Below are positions 56,750 to 64,000 of a stretch of DNA of 64,000 nt, in pieces. A program made the position numbers and the translations under genes. The number at the start of each line of letters is the position of its first letter. Position 1 is the stretch's first letter. A model generated the notes under the pieces. That model ran no database searches. It saw nothing but the letters and a program-made list of their open reading frames with translations, and was not told the origin of the DNA. The stretch comes from Variovorax paradoxus B4 (GTDB lineage Bacteria; Pseudomonadota; Gammaproteobacteria; Burkholderiales; Burkholderiaceae_C): positions 620,001-684,000 of the forward strand of contig NC_022247.1 in NCBI RefSeq assembly GCF_000463015.1. Direction: 5' to 3'.

Positions 56750-57430
56750 ATGAACTCGACGATGCCTCCCCCTCGGTCTTCGACCGCGACCGCGACCGCG
56801 ACCGCCCGCTCGCGGAAGCGGCGTGCGGCTCCGCCCATCGGCGGCACCTGGTGCGTGGGCATCCTGGCCTTCGACGCCGAGGGGCGGCCGCGAGTGAACA
56901 GTGGCGGCCAGCAGCTGCGCGCCACGCGCGCGGCCAGTTGCCTGCTCGAACCGGCCGCGGGCGACAGCGTCGCATGCCTGTGCATTGCGCCGGACGAAGT
57001 TTGGATCACCGCGGTGCTGCAGCGCGAGGAGGGCACGCCCAACGTGCTGCGCTGCGGAGACGGGCTGCGCATTGCCGTGGACGGCGGATCGCTCGAACTC
57101 GATGCGAAGCGCGTCGGTGTCAGCTCCGACGCACTGGATGTGTCCACCCGCCAGGTCACCGTGTCCACCGAAACCGCGGAGGTCGTCGGCCGCGAGTTGA
57201 GCTTCATCGGAACCCGCATCCGGATCGTCGGCGCGATGCTGTCGTCGGTGATGGATCGAGTCCAGCACTTCAGCAAGAGCTACCTGCGCACCACCGAGGG
57301 CATCGACCGCGTATCGGCCACGCATGTCGAATGCGAGGCCGCGCAGTTGATGCGTATCGAGGGCGAGCACACGCTGGTCAATGGTCGCGAACTGGTCAAG
57401 GCGCGGGGCGCGCAGATCCACTTCGGCTGA
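56750..57430 (+). CDS. DUF3540-type T6SS-associated protein
   Basis: A 226-residue protein. After a Thr/Ala- and Arg-rich start comes a small OB-like region (GDSVACLCIAPDEVWITAVLQRE) and then short beta strands typical of VgrG-like spikes (GGSLELDAKRVGVSSDALDV, RQVTVSTETAEVVGRELSFIG, and HVECEAAQLMRIEGEHTLVNG). This matches the DUF3540 proteins encoded beside DUF2169 and PAAR-like genes. AAAGG lies nine bases before the ATG at 56750; an ATG at 56720 would add ten residues but lacks a ribosome site. It probably forms part of a spike or cargo adaptor. Confidence 0.75.
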   Translation: MNSTMPPPRSSTATATATARSRKRRAAPPIGGTWCVGILAFDAEGRPRVNSGGQQLRATRAASCLLEPAAGDSVACLCIAPDEVWITAVLQREEGTPNVLRCGDGLRIAVDGGSLELDAKRVGVSSDALDVSTRQVTVSTETAEVVGRELSFIGTRIRIVGAMLSSVMDRVQHFSKSYLRTTEGIDRVSATHVECEAAQLMRIEGEHTLVNGRELVKARGAQIHFG

Positions 57431-57442
57431 GGAGCAGCGGTC

Positions 57443-57838
57443 ATGTTCGCCAACTGCCAACTGATGGGCACCGACATGGGGTTCCCCGATGTCTGCATCA
57501 CACCCGCCGCGCCATCCCCGATCCCGGTGCCGTATCCCAACATCGCCATGGGCCCCATGGCGATTCCGAACTGCCCCACGATCCTGATCATGGGCGCACC
57601 GGCGCACAACCTGGGCACCACCATTCCCATGACCAACGGCGACAACGCAGGTGTGTTGCTGGGTGTGGCGTCAGGCACCGTCATGGGCCCGAGCCGTCAC
57701 CTGACCGGCGCGTTCACCGTGCTGCTGATGGGCATGCCGGCAACGCGTCTGACCAGCGTCTCGCTGCAAAACAGCACCAACTGTCCGGGCGTGCGCACCG
57801 TGCCGAGCCAGCCGCTCGTGGTGCTGCTGGCACCGTAG
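57443..57838 (+). CDS. PAAR-like (DUF4150) spike-tip protein
   Basis: A 131-residue protein of the Tox-PAAR-like/DUF4150 family: the start MFANCQLMGTDMGFPDVCIT and the PSPIPVPYPNIA motif are diagnostic, and the Cys and His residues could bind the tip metal. Such proteins cap the VgrG spike. Here there is no toxin extension, so it is a simple tip or docking protein. GGAG lies eight bases before the ATG. It lies between the two vgrG genes and most likely serves one of them. Confidence 0.88.
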   Translation: MFANCQLMGTDMGFPDVCITPAAPSPIPVPYPNIAMGPMAIPNCPTILIMGAPAHNLGTTIPMTNGDNAGVLLGVASGTVMGPSRHLTGAFTVLLMGMPATRLTSVSLQNSTNCPGVRTVPSQPLVVLLAP

Positions 57839-57884
57839 GACAACACAGGGCGCGTGGGCGCCGCGGAAGGGGAGAGGGGCCTGC

Positions 57885-60263
57885 ATGGCTGATCACGAGT
57901 TCCGTATCGAAAGCGATTCGCCCGCCAACGGCGAGCTGATGTTCTGGCGCATCGTCGGCCATGAGGCGCTCGCGCGCGCGTCGAGCTACGAACTCACCGT
58001 GCTGTCGAAGAACCATGCGCTCGACGCCAAGGACATCCTGGGCCGCGCCTTCGACCTGGTCATCCAGTTCCAGGACAAGGACGGCGGCATGCACGAGCGC
58101 CACTGCCAGGGCCATGCGGTGCGCTTCGAGCGCACGGGCCACGTGGGGCGGCACTTCGAATACCGCATCGGGCTGCGCTCGTGGTTCTGGCTGCTCACCA
58201 AGCGTATCAACTCGCGCATCCTGCAGGACAAGAAGGTGCTCGAAGTGCTCGACGCGGTGTTCGAGGACAGCCCGATCAAGCGCTTCAAGAAGACCAGGGC
58301 GAGCAACGTGATCGGCACGCACAACCCGCGGCGCTATTGCGTGCAGCACCAGGAGAGCGACTACCAGTTCCTGTCGCGCCTGCTGGAAGACGAAGGTATC
58401 TACTACTGGTTCGACGCGCACGATGCGCCGGGCACCATGCATCTTTCGGACGCCAGCGACATGGCGCACGACAAGCTGCCGGTCGAAGGCACCCTGCGCC
58501 ATGTGGCCACCGACACCACCGAGGCGCGCCACAACGAGATCTCGCGCTGGGTGAGCGCGCGGCAGTTCGACACCGGCACCTACGCCTCGTGCGACAGCGA
58601 CTTCAAGGCGATCAAGAAGAAACTCGAGGCCGCGGGCGGCCAGCCCGACAAGCACGAGCTGGGCGAATTCGAAGCCTTCGAATTTGCCGGCGGCTACTTC
58701 ACGGGCGGGGATGCGGACGACAAGGGCAAGCTGCGCGGCGAGGAGATCGTCGCGCGCCGCCAGCGCCACTGGGCGCTCACCACCTGGCCCGACGTGGCGG
58801 CGGGACGCAGCTTCACCTTCGAGGGGGACCCCGACGGCACGCGGGATGGCGACTACGTGATCGCGGCCTGCATCTTCGCGGCGAGCCACCCCGGCTACGA
58901 GAGCATTCCCCATGCCACGCCGAGGATGCCCATCGAGCAGGCGCTGCGCGAGGCGCTCGACGACGACGCCGTGAACGCCCAGGCGCGGCCCGCGCTCGAG
59001 GCACTGATCGCCGACGCACCCGCGCTGCGCACCGACCCGCAGGGCACCAGCGCCTTCCTGATCACCGCGCTGCCGGTCGACGTGCCGTTCCGTCCGCCGC
59101 GGCTCACACCGCGCGTGGTGATGCCAGGGCCGCAGTCGGCCATCGTGGTGGGGCCGGACGGCGAAGAGATCCACGCCGACGACTTCGGCCGCGTGAAGGT
59201 GCACTTCCACTGGGACCGCTACGACAAGAGCGACGAGAAGTCGACCTGCTGGGTGCGCGTGTCGCAGCCGTGGGCAGGCAAGGGCTGGGGCGGGTACTTC
59301 ATTCCGCGCATCGGGCAGGAGGTGATCGTCGACTTCCTGAACGGCGACCCCGACCGGCCGATCATCGTGGGCCGCGTCTACAACGACGATCAGCCGATCC
59401 CGTTCGGCTCGCACACGCAGAGCGGCTTTCGCACGCGCTCCACGCCCAAGGGCAGCGCCTCGAACTGCAACGAGTTCCGCTTCGAGGACAAGAAGGGGTC
59501 GGAGCAGGTGTACCTGCACGCCGAGAAGAACCAGGACATCGAGGTCGAAAACGACGAGACCCATTGGGTGGGCCACGACCGCACCAAGACCATCGACCAC
59601 GACGAGACCACGCACGTCAAGCACGACCGCACCGAGACGGTGGACAACAACGAGACCATCGCCGTGCACGGCCAGCGCACCGAGACGGTGGACAAGGACG
59701 AGACCATCACGATCCACCAGAACCGCACGGAGACGGTGGACCTGAACGAGACGATCTCCATCGGCCAGAACCGCACGATCACGGTGGGCGCGAGCGAGAC
59801 GGCGACCGTGGCGCTGCAGCGCACGCATTCGGTGGGGATCAACGAGACCATCACCGTCGGCGCAGCGCAGGAGATCACGGTGGGGGCGATGCAGGCGGTG
59901 ACGGTGGGGGCGAGCCAGACGATCAATGTGGGGGCGAACCAGTCGAGCAGCATCGGGGCGAACCGGTCGGTGGATGTGGGGGCGAATCTGTCGACCACCG
60001 TGGGCGCCGATGAATCGCGCAGCGTGGGCGCGGGCCGCACGACCAGCGTGGGGAAGGACGATGCGCTCACCGTCGGCAAGAACCTCGTGATCGACGCGGG
60101 CGACTCCATCTCGATCACCACCGGCAGCGCGAGCATCACGATGAAGAAGGACGGGACCATCGTCATCAAGGGCAAGGACATCACGATCGACGCCTCCGGG
60201 AAGATCAACGCGAAGGCGAGCGGCAATATCGTGATGAAGGGCTCGAAGATTCTGCAGAACTGA
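57885..60263 (+). CDS. vgrG: VgrG spike protein 2
   Basis: A 792-residue T6SS spike protein. The first 580 or so residues are almost the same as VgrG1, with only scattered substitutions through the gp27-like and gp5-like parts (VDFGRVKVHFHWDRYD-like segment, SQPWAGKGWGGYFIPRIGQE). The spike region differs: about residues 560-715 are a regular beta-helix of roughly ten-residue units (TVGANQSSSIGAN type). It ends in ASGKINAKASGNIVMKGSKI, a common VgrG tip. There is no hydrophobic C-terminal extension. GGGGAGAGG precedes the ATG. Different tips imply different cargo. Confidence 0.95.
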   Translation: MADHEFRIESDSPANGELMFWRIVGHEALARASSYELTVLSKNHALDAKDILGRAFDLVIQFQDKDGGMHERHCQGHAVRFERTGHVGRHFEYRIGLRSWFWLLTKRINSRILQDKKVLEVLDAVFEDSPIKRFKKTRASNVIGTHNPRRYCVQHQESDYQFLSRLLEDEGIYYWFDAHDAPGTMHLSDASDMAHDKLPVEGTLRHVATDTTEARHNEISRWVSARQFDTGTYASCDSDFKAIKKKLEAAGGQPDKHELGEFEAFEFAGGYFTGGDADDKGKLRGEEIVARRQRHWALTTWPDVAAGRSFTFEGDPDGTRDGDYVIAACIFAASHPGYESIPHATPRMPIEQALREALDDDAVNAQARPALEALIADAPALRTDPQGTSAFLITALPVDVPFRPPRLTPRVVMPGPQSAIVVGPDGEEIHADDFGRVKVHFHWDRYDKSDEKSTCWVRVSQPWAGKGWGGYFIPRIGQEVIVDFLNGDPDRPIIVGRVYNDDQPIPFGSHTQSGFRTRSTPKGSASNCNEFRFEDKKGSEQVYLHAEKNQDIEVENDETHWVGHDRTKTIDHDETTHVKHDRTETVDNNETIAVHGQRTETVDKDETITIHQNRTETVDLNETISIGQNRTITVGASETATVALQRTHSVGINETITVGAAQEITVGAMQAVTVGASQTINVGANQSSSIGANRSVDVGANLSTTVGADESRSVGAGRTTSVGKDDALTVGKNLVIDAGDSISITTGSASITMKKDGTIVIKGKDITIDASGKINAKASGNIVMKGSKILQN
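59540..60030 (+). repeat. Degenerate tandem repeats encoding the VgrG2 beta-helix
   Basis: The DNA is made of imperfect units of about 30 bases, most alike at 59880-60000, where GTGGGGGCGA recurs at regular spacing. They encode ten-residue strands built on the pattern xTVGAxxxxx. Such repeats can expand or contract by recombination without shifting frame. Confidence 0.75.
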
Positions 60264-60284
60264 CTGCATGCAAGGAGATCGACC

Positions 60285-60767
60285 ATGAGCGGCAGGGACT
60301 TGATCGATGCGCAGCTGGAGGCGGCCGCGGCCATCGCGGCGTGGAACCCGGTTGTCACGGGCGAACTGATCGCCATCACGGACGAGGGGCAGACGCCGCT
60401 TGTCGTTTTCACGGGCCAGGTCGGCACGGCGGCCGTTCGGGCGCGCAGCGTGGTCGACCTGCACGGCGCGCACATCGGCCGGCACGTGGTGCTGATGTTC
60501 GAGGACGCGGACCCGTCGCGCCCCATCGTGATGGGCGTGCTGCGCGGCGCGCAAGGATGGCCCTTGCCAGAAATGCCGGCCCAGGTCGACGTCGAGGCCG
60601 ACGGCGAACGCATGCTGGTGAGCGCCACGAGCGAGCTGGTGCTGCGCTGCGGCAAGGCCAGCATCACGCTGACCCGCGAGGGCAAGGTGCTGATTCACGG
60701 CACCTACATATCGAGCCGCTCGACAGGGGTGAACCGGCTCAAGGGCGGTTCGGTCCAGTTGAACTGA
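60285..60767 (+). CDS. DUF6484-type protein downstream of vgrG2
   Basis: A 160-residue protein. WNPVVTGELIAITDEGQTPLVVF and HIGRHVVLMFEDADPSRPIVMGVLRG form a small OB-like fold resembling the gp5 part of VgrG, and the end (LVLRCGKASITLTREGKVLIHGTYISSRSTG) is a short spike-like beta strand set. This matches proteins with the DUF6484 domain found beside DUF2169 genes in effector clusters. AAGGAG lies seven bases before the ATG. The function is unknown; a spike-side adaptor is likely. Confidence 0.78.
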   Translation: MSGRDLIDAQLEAAAAIAAWNPVVTGELIAITDEGQTPLVVFTGQVGTAAVRARSVVDLHGAHIGRHVVLMFEDADPSRPIVMGVLRGAQGWPLPEMPAQVDVEADGERMLVSATSELVLRCGKASITLTREGKVLIHGTYISSRSTGVNRLKGGSVQLN

Positions 60768-60783
60768 TCCGGGAGCAGGGCGC

Positions 60784-61908
60784 GTGGAACTCGTCAATGC
60801 CACCCGCATGGTCGCGGGCTACAACCTGGGTGTGGAGCCGAGCGGGCGGGAGCTGCTGGTGGTGGTCGCCAAGGGGACCTTCCGCATCCCGCCGCCGGAT
60901 GCACCAGAGGGAAGCTTCGAGCTGCACGAAGCGCAATTGCCCCTGGTCATGGCCGACACCTTCACCGGCGAGCCCGGACGGTCCGCGCCGGTCAGCGAAG
61001 TGGACTTCGCACCGCGCAAGCCGCGCTGCGACATCCTGCTGCTGGGAAGCGCCTATGCGCCCCAGGGCCGGCCCGCCACGCGGGTTGAGGTGGGAATGCG
61101 CGTGGGCAACTGGAGCAAGACGATGGCGGTCGTCGGGCCGCGCCATTGGGAGTGCGGCCTGTCCGGTGCCATGCCCACGCCGCCCGGTGTGTTCGTGCGA
61201 CAACCGATTTCCTACGACGTGGCGTTCGGCGGCACCGACCTGCTGCACGAAGACCCGGCCCGGCACGCTGCGTTCATGCCCAATCCAGCAGGCCGGGGCT
61301 TTCACCGGCACATCCGGGTGGAATGGGTGGAAGGCCGCCCCCTGCCCGCCACGGAGGAGATCGACCGCAGCGTGCGCGCCCCGGACGGCGACTATCGCCC
61401 AATGGCCTTCGGACCCGTGGGGCGCGGATGGGAGCCCCGCTCCCGTTTCGCCGGAACGTACGACGATGTGTGGCGGGACAGACACTTTCCGTTCCTGCCA
61501 CCGGATTTCGACGACCAGTATTTCCAGTCGGCACCCCGGGACCAGCAGGTGCCGCTAGAGCATTTCCGGAACGGCCCGGTCGAGGTGCTGCTCGCCAACC
61601 TGACGCCCGAAGGGCTCACCCGCTTCACCATTCCGCAGCTGACGGCGCCCGTGCATGTGTTCACGCGGGATGGCGAGCGGGAGGACCACGTGGCCACGCT
61701 GGACACGGTCGTCGTCGAGCCGGACGAAGGACGGTTCAGCCTGACTTGGCGCGTCACGCGACCGCTGAAGAAGGACATCTTCGAGATCGCGCAGGTCATG
61801 GTGGGCAGGAAGGGCCGCGAATGGTGGCAGCAGCGCGAAGCCGCGCCGTTCCCGATCCCCGTGGTCATGGTGCCGATGGAGCGCGAGGACGCGGCCGAGG
61901 TCGAATGA
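60784..61908 (+). CDS. DUF2169 effector-loading adaptor-like protein
   Basis: A 374-residue DUF2169 protein: ELLVVVAKGTFRI, RCDILLLGSAYAP, VGMRVGNWSKTMAVVGPRHW, PISYDVAFGG and FRNGPVEVLLANLTPEG are family segments. Unlike the one at 53065 it has no pentapeptide repeats. It starts with GTG at 60784 after GGGAGCAGGG, and its TGA overlaps the next gene as ATGA. No signal peptide. DUF2169 proteins are encoded beside VgrG and PAAR-like toxin genes and are thought to load effectors; here the PAAR-like nuclease at 63022 is the probable client. Confidence 0.88.
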   Translation: MELVNATRMVAGYNLGVEPSGRELLVVVAKGTFRIPPPDAPEGSFELHEAQLPLVMADTFTGEPGRSAPVSEVDFAPRKPRCDILLLGSAYAPQGRPATRVEVGMRVGNWSKTMAVVGPRHWECGLSGAMPTPPGVFVRQPISYDVAFGGTDLLHEDPARHAAFMPNPAGRGFHRHIRVEWVEGRPLPATEEIDRSVRAPDGDYRPMAFGPVGRGWEPRSRFAGTYDDVWRDRHFPFLPPDFDDQYFQSAPRDQQVPLEHFRNGPVEVLLANLTPEGLTRFTIPQLTAPVHVFTRDGEREDHVATLDTVVVEPDEGRFSLTWRVTRPLKKDIFEIAQVMVGRKGREWWQQREAAPFPIPVVMVPMEREDAAEVE

Positions 61909-62948
61909 ACCACATTCCCCCGATGCCGATCGCCATCCGTCGCACGGGCCTCGTGACCAGTGTGGGCCTGTCGGCGCCCGCATCCTGCGCGGCGATCCGG
62001 GCCAAGCTCACCAACCCGGTGGAGACGCGGTTCATCGATGCCGAGGGCGAACGCATCATGGCGCACGAGGTGGCGTTGGAGAAGCCGTGGCGCGGGCGGG
62101 CCAAGCTGGCCCGCATGGCGGCGCTGGCGGCGCGGGAGTGCCTCGCCGATGTCGCGCCCGACCTGTGGGACGAGATTCCGCTGCTCCTGTGCGTGGCCGA
62201 GCGTGAGCGGCCCGGGCGGCTCGCGGGGCTGGACGACCTGCTCTTTACCGACCTGCAGGACCTGCTGGGCGCGCGATTCTCGGCCGATTCGCTGGTGGTC
62301 GCCCATGGCCGGGTGGGGGCGCTGGTGGCGTTTTCGCGGGCGCAACGACTGATCGGCAGCGACGGCGTGGCGAACGTGCTGGTCGTCGCCGCCGACAGCC
62401 TTCTGAGCTGGCCGACGCTGAGCGCCTACGAGCGTGGGTACCGGCTGCTGACCGCCGGGAACTCCAACGGATTCATTCCCGGCGAGGGCGCGGGCGCGTT
62501 GCTGCTCGGGCGCCCCGGCGGTGACGGCCTCCTGTGCACAGGCATCGGATTCGGTATGGAGAAGGCGCACATCGACTCGGACGAGCCGCTGCGGGCCGAC
62601 GGCCTGAGCGCGGCCATCGAGGCGGCGCTCGCGCAGGCGCGATGCGCGATGCACGAGATCGACTACCGCATCACCGACCTCTCGGGTGAGCAGTACTACT
62701 TCAAGGAGGCGACGCTGGCGCTCGCGCGCACGCTGCGCCAGCGCAAGGAGAGCTTCGACCTCTGGCATCCGGCGGAGTGCATTGGCGAGGCAGGTGCCGT
62801 TGCCGGCGTGGCGGCGCTGGCGGTGGCGCAGGCCGCTTGCCGCGGAGGGTATGCGCCGGGTCCGGACGTCCTGGTGCATATGGCCAACGATGCGGGCCAA
62901 CGCGCGGCGGCCGTCATGCGCTTCGACGCCGAAGGTTGCGCGACATGA
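61905..62948 (+). CDS. Ketosynthase/thiolase-fold protein lacking catalytic residues
   Basis: A 347-residue protein with the thiolase-like fold pattern: RLIGSDGVANVLVVAADSL, FIPGEGAGALLLG (the GEGAG signature of beta-ketoacyl synthases) and HPAECIGEAGAVAGVAALAVAQ. In active enzymes a Cys nucleophile precedes the RxIxxG helix; here that stretch reads VVAHGRVGALVAFSR with no Cys. The usual HGTGT and GHxxGAAG histidines are also absent (SGEQYYF and IGEAGAVAG). It is therefore probably non-enzymatic. Its ATG overlaps the DUF2169 stop, and it precedes a PAAR-like toxin gene. A chaperone or loading role is inference. Confidence 0.8.
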   Translation: MNHIPPMPIAIRRTGLVTSVGLSAPASCAAIRAKLTNPVETRFIDAEGERIMAHEVALEKPWRGRAKLARMAALAARECLADVAPDLWDEIPLLLCVAERERPGRLAGLDDLLFTDLQDLLGARFSADSLVVAHGRVGALVAFSRAQRLIGSDGVANVLVVAADSLLSWPTLSAYERGYRLLTAGNSNGFIPGEGAGALLLGRPGGDGLLCTGIGFGMEKAHIDSDEPLRADGLSAAIEAALAQARCAMHEIDYRITDLSGEQYYFKEATLALARTLRQRKESFDLWHPAECIGEAGAVAGVAALAVAQAACRGGYAPGPDVLVHMANDAGQRAAAVMRFDAEGCAT

Positions 62949-63021
62949 GCGCAGCGGCGGGCCGCCCCCAGCAAGCTCGCTCCCGCTTGGCGGGATGGCG
63001 CGCAGCGCCAAGGGTGCACCA
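62949..63021. repeat. GC-rich repeat with 26-codon bridging frame
   Basis: The gap between the ketosynthase-like gene and the toxin gene is GC-rich repeat-like DNA (GGGCCGCCCCCAGC, GCTTGGCGGGATGGCGCG, GCGCCAAGGGTGCACC). A 26-codon frame starts at ATG 62945, overlapping the upstream stop as ATGA. It ends at TGA 63023-63025, overlapping the downstream ATG at 63022. Confidence 0.6.
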
Positions 63022-64000
63022 ATGAGCAACAAGGTCTTCGCGAATGCGCTGGAGATCTCGTGCAAAGCCGCGAGCGGCAAGACCATGTGCGCGTTCCCGG
63101 ACGTCTGCTTCACGCCGCCGCAGACGCCCGCCACGCCGCCGGGCGTTCCGCTTCCGTATCCCAACACGGGGTTCTCGTCCGACACCACCGACGGTTCCAC
63201 GACCGTGAAGATCTCGGGCCAGCAGGTCATGCTCAAGAACAAGAGCTACTTCAAGACCAGCAGCGGCGACGAGGCCGGCTGCGCGCCGAAGAAAGGGCTC
63301 GTGACCAGCACCAACAAGGGAAAGATCTATTTCTCGCGATGGTCAATGGACGTGATGGTCGAAGGCGAGAACGTGGTGCGCCACCTCGACATCACCACGC
63401 ACAACCACAGGTCGTATCCCGGCAACGAGTCGATCCCGTGGCCCCACCTGGAGTCGATGGCGCCGGGGGCTGCCAAGGCGGCCTGCGAGAAGGAAGTCAA
63501 TCGCGAGAAGGCGGCCTGCAAGGACTTCAAGAAGCAGGGAACCAAGAACGTCTGCGCCTCGGCCGGCATGAACATCGGCATCAAGAAGCAGCGTGCGCGC
63601 GGGGCCAACTGGAACAAGATGTCGGTGGACGCCATCAAGGGCAAGGAGGCGGCCGACAAATGCCTGCGTGCGCGCAAGTGCCGCCTCGTTCCCTACAACG
63701 CGCAGAAGGACGGCGTGAAGGGCTGCTGCCCGAGCCAGACGCCGGACCACGTCATTCCGAAGAGCTCCTTCTACGAGGCGTCGGTCTCCAAGGGGAAGAA
63801 GCTGCCGGGCTGGAAGAAGTACAAGATGAGCGCGGCGCCCTGCATGTGCGCTGAAGGGCCGAGCAACACCGAAGGCAGCCATGGCCTGCGCCATGCGTCG
63901 CACAAGTTCATGGGCCGCAAGGTGGGCGCGGGCACGACGCAGTCGTTCGCCAAGGAGCTCAACCTGTGCCTCAAGAGCGTGCAGAAGGTGTTCAAGTCGT
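63022..64000 (+). CDS. PAAR-like (DUF4150) protein with putative HNH-type nuclease toxin, cut off at right edge
   Basis: The first 326 codons are visible. Residues 1 to about 100 are a Tox-PAAR-like domain (MSNKVFANALEIS, FPDVCFTPP, GVPLPYPNTGF). A cysteine-rich C-terminal region follows, with TPDHVIPKSSF (Asp242-His243) and a cluster of histidines in SHGLRHASHKF (His287, His291, His294). The DHxIP pattern and later His cluster resemble HNH/endonuclease-VII toxins of polymorphic systems. It would ride on VgrG2 as an effector. An immunity gene is expected just beyond position 64000. The nuclease call is by eye and tentative; the PAAR-like call is firm. Confidence 0.78.
   Translation, partial: MSNKVFANALEISCKAASGKTMCAFPDVCFTPPQTPATPPGVPLPYPNTGFSSDTTDGSTTVKISGQQVMLKNKSYFKTSSGDEAGCAPKKGLVTSTNKGKIYFSRWSMDVMVEGENVVRHLDITTHNHRSYPGNESIPWPHLESMAPGAAKAACEKEVNREKAACKDFKKQGTKNVCASAGMNIGIKKQRARGANWNKMSVDAIKGKEAADKCLRARKCRLVPYNAQKDGVKGCCPSQTPDHVIPKSSFYEASVSKGKKLPGWKKYKMSAAPCMCAEGPSNTEGSHGLRHASHKFMGRKVGAGTTQSFAKELNLCLKSVQKVFKS

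Overview
The window is uniformly GC-rich, gene-dense proteobacterial chromosome. The gene content suggests a betaproteobacterium of the order Burkholderiales, most like Variovorax or a close relative in the Comamonadaceae. The signs are a TpsB/TpsA locus with a CHAT protein, an ImpE-type T6SS locus, PhnD-like binding proteins beside hybrid kinases, and many GC-rich intergenic repeats. This placement is inference from gene content; no search was run. No tRNA, rRNA, CRISPR array, insertion sequence or prophage was seen.

Layout. (1) 1-7950 holds housekeeping and stress genes: a cut-off apaG, rpe, a small hydrophilic protein, an aspartoacylase-family enzyme, a Ku plus LigD-type polymerase pair for DNA end joining, a transglutaminase-like protein, and a 55-residue membrane protein overlapping a large-subunit catalase (katE). 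(2) 8110-17901 is a two-partner secretion locus: CHAT/TPR protein, TpsB transporter and a 1851-residue TpsA exoprotein. A glycosyltransferase faces it convergently. (3) 17910-26164 is a sensory region. A minus-strand group encodes the glycosyltransferase, a hybrid histidine kinase and a periplasmic binding protein, with a perfect CRP-type palindrome upstream. A second hybrid kinase is divergent from a tandem pair of PhnD-like binding proteins.

(4) 26308-50120 is a long, tightly packed plus-strand type VI secretion (T6SS) operon: tssK, tssL (OmpA-type), tssM, tagF, a Ser/Thr kinase, an MltA lipoprotein, a sigma-70-like protein, a one-span membrane protein, a caspase-like protease, hcp, tagJ, tssE, tssF, tssG, a TPR-methyltransferase and clpV. 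The sheath genes tssB/tssC and tssA/tssJ are not in the window. (5) 50146-64000 is the spike and effector-loading region: two near-identical VgrGs, each followed by a set of adaptor-like genes (DUF2169, pentapeptide repeats, DUF3540, PAAR-like, DUF6484, a ketosynthase-like protein). It ends in a PAAR-like protein with a putative HNH-type nuclease toxin that runs off the right edge.

How they work together. TssKEFG, VgrG and PAAR-like proteins form the baseplate and spike, Hcp the tube, TssLM the envelope channel, and ClpV recycles the sheath. The kinase and TagF fit threonine-phosphorylation control. The sigma-like/membrane/caspase trio and the TPR-methyltransferase are non-core and are the best candidates for new biology. 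A second theme is repeat DNA: GC-rich hairpin repeats sit at gene junctions and inside tssG and clpV, and repeatedly keep an open frame across the insertion.
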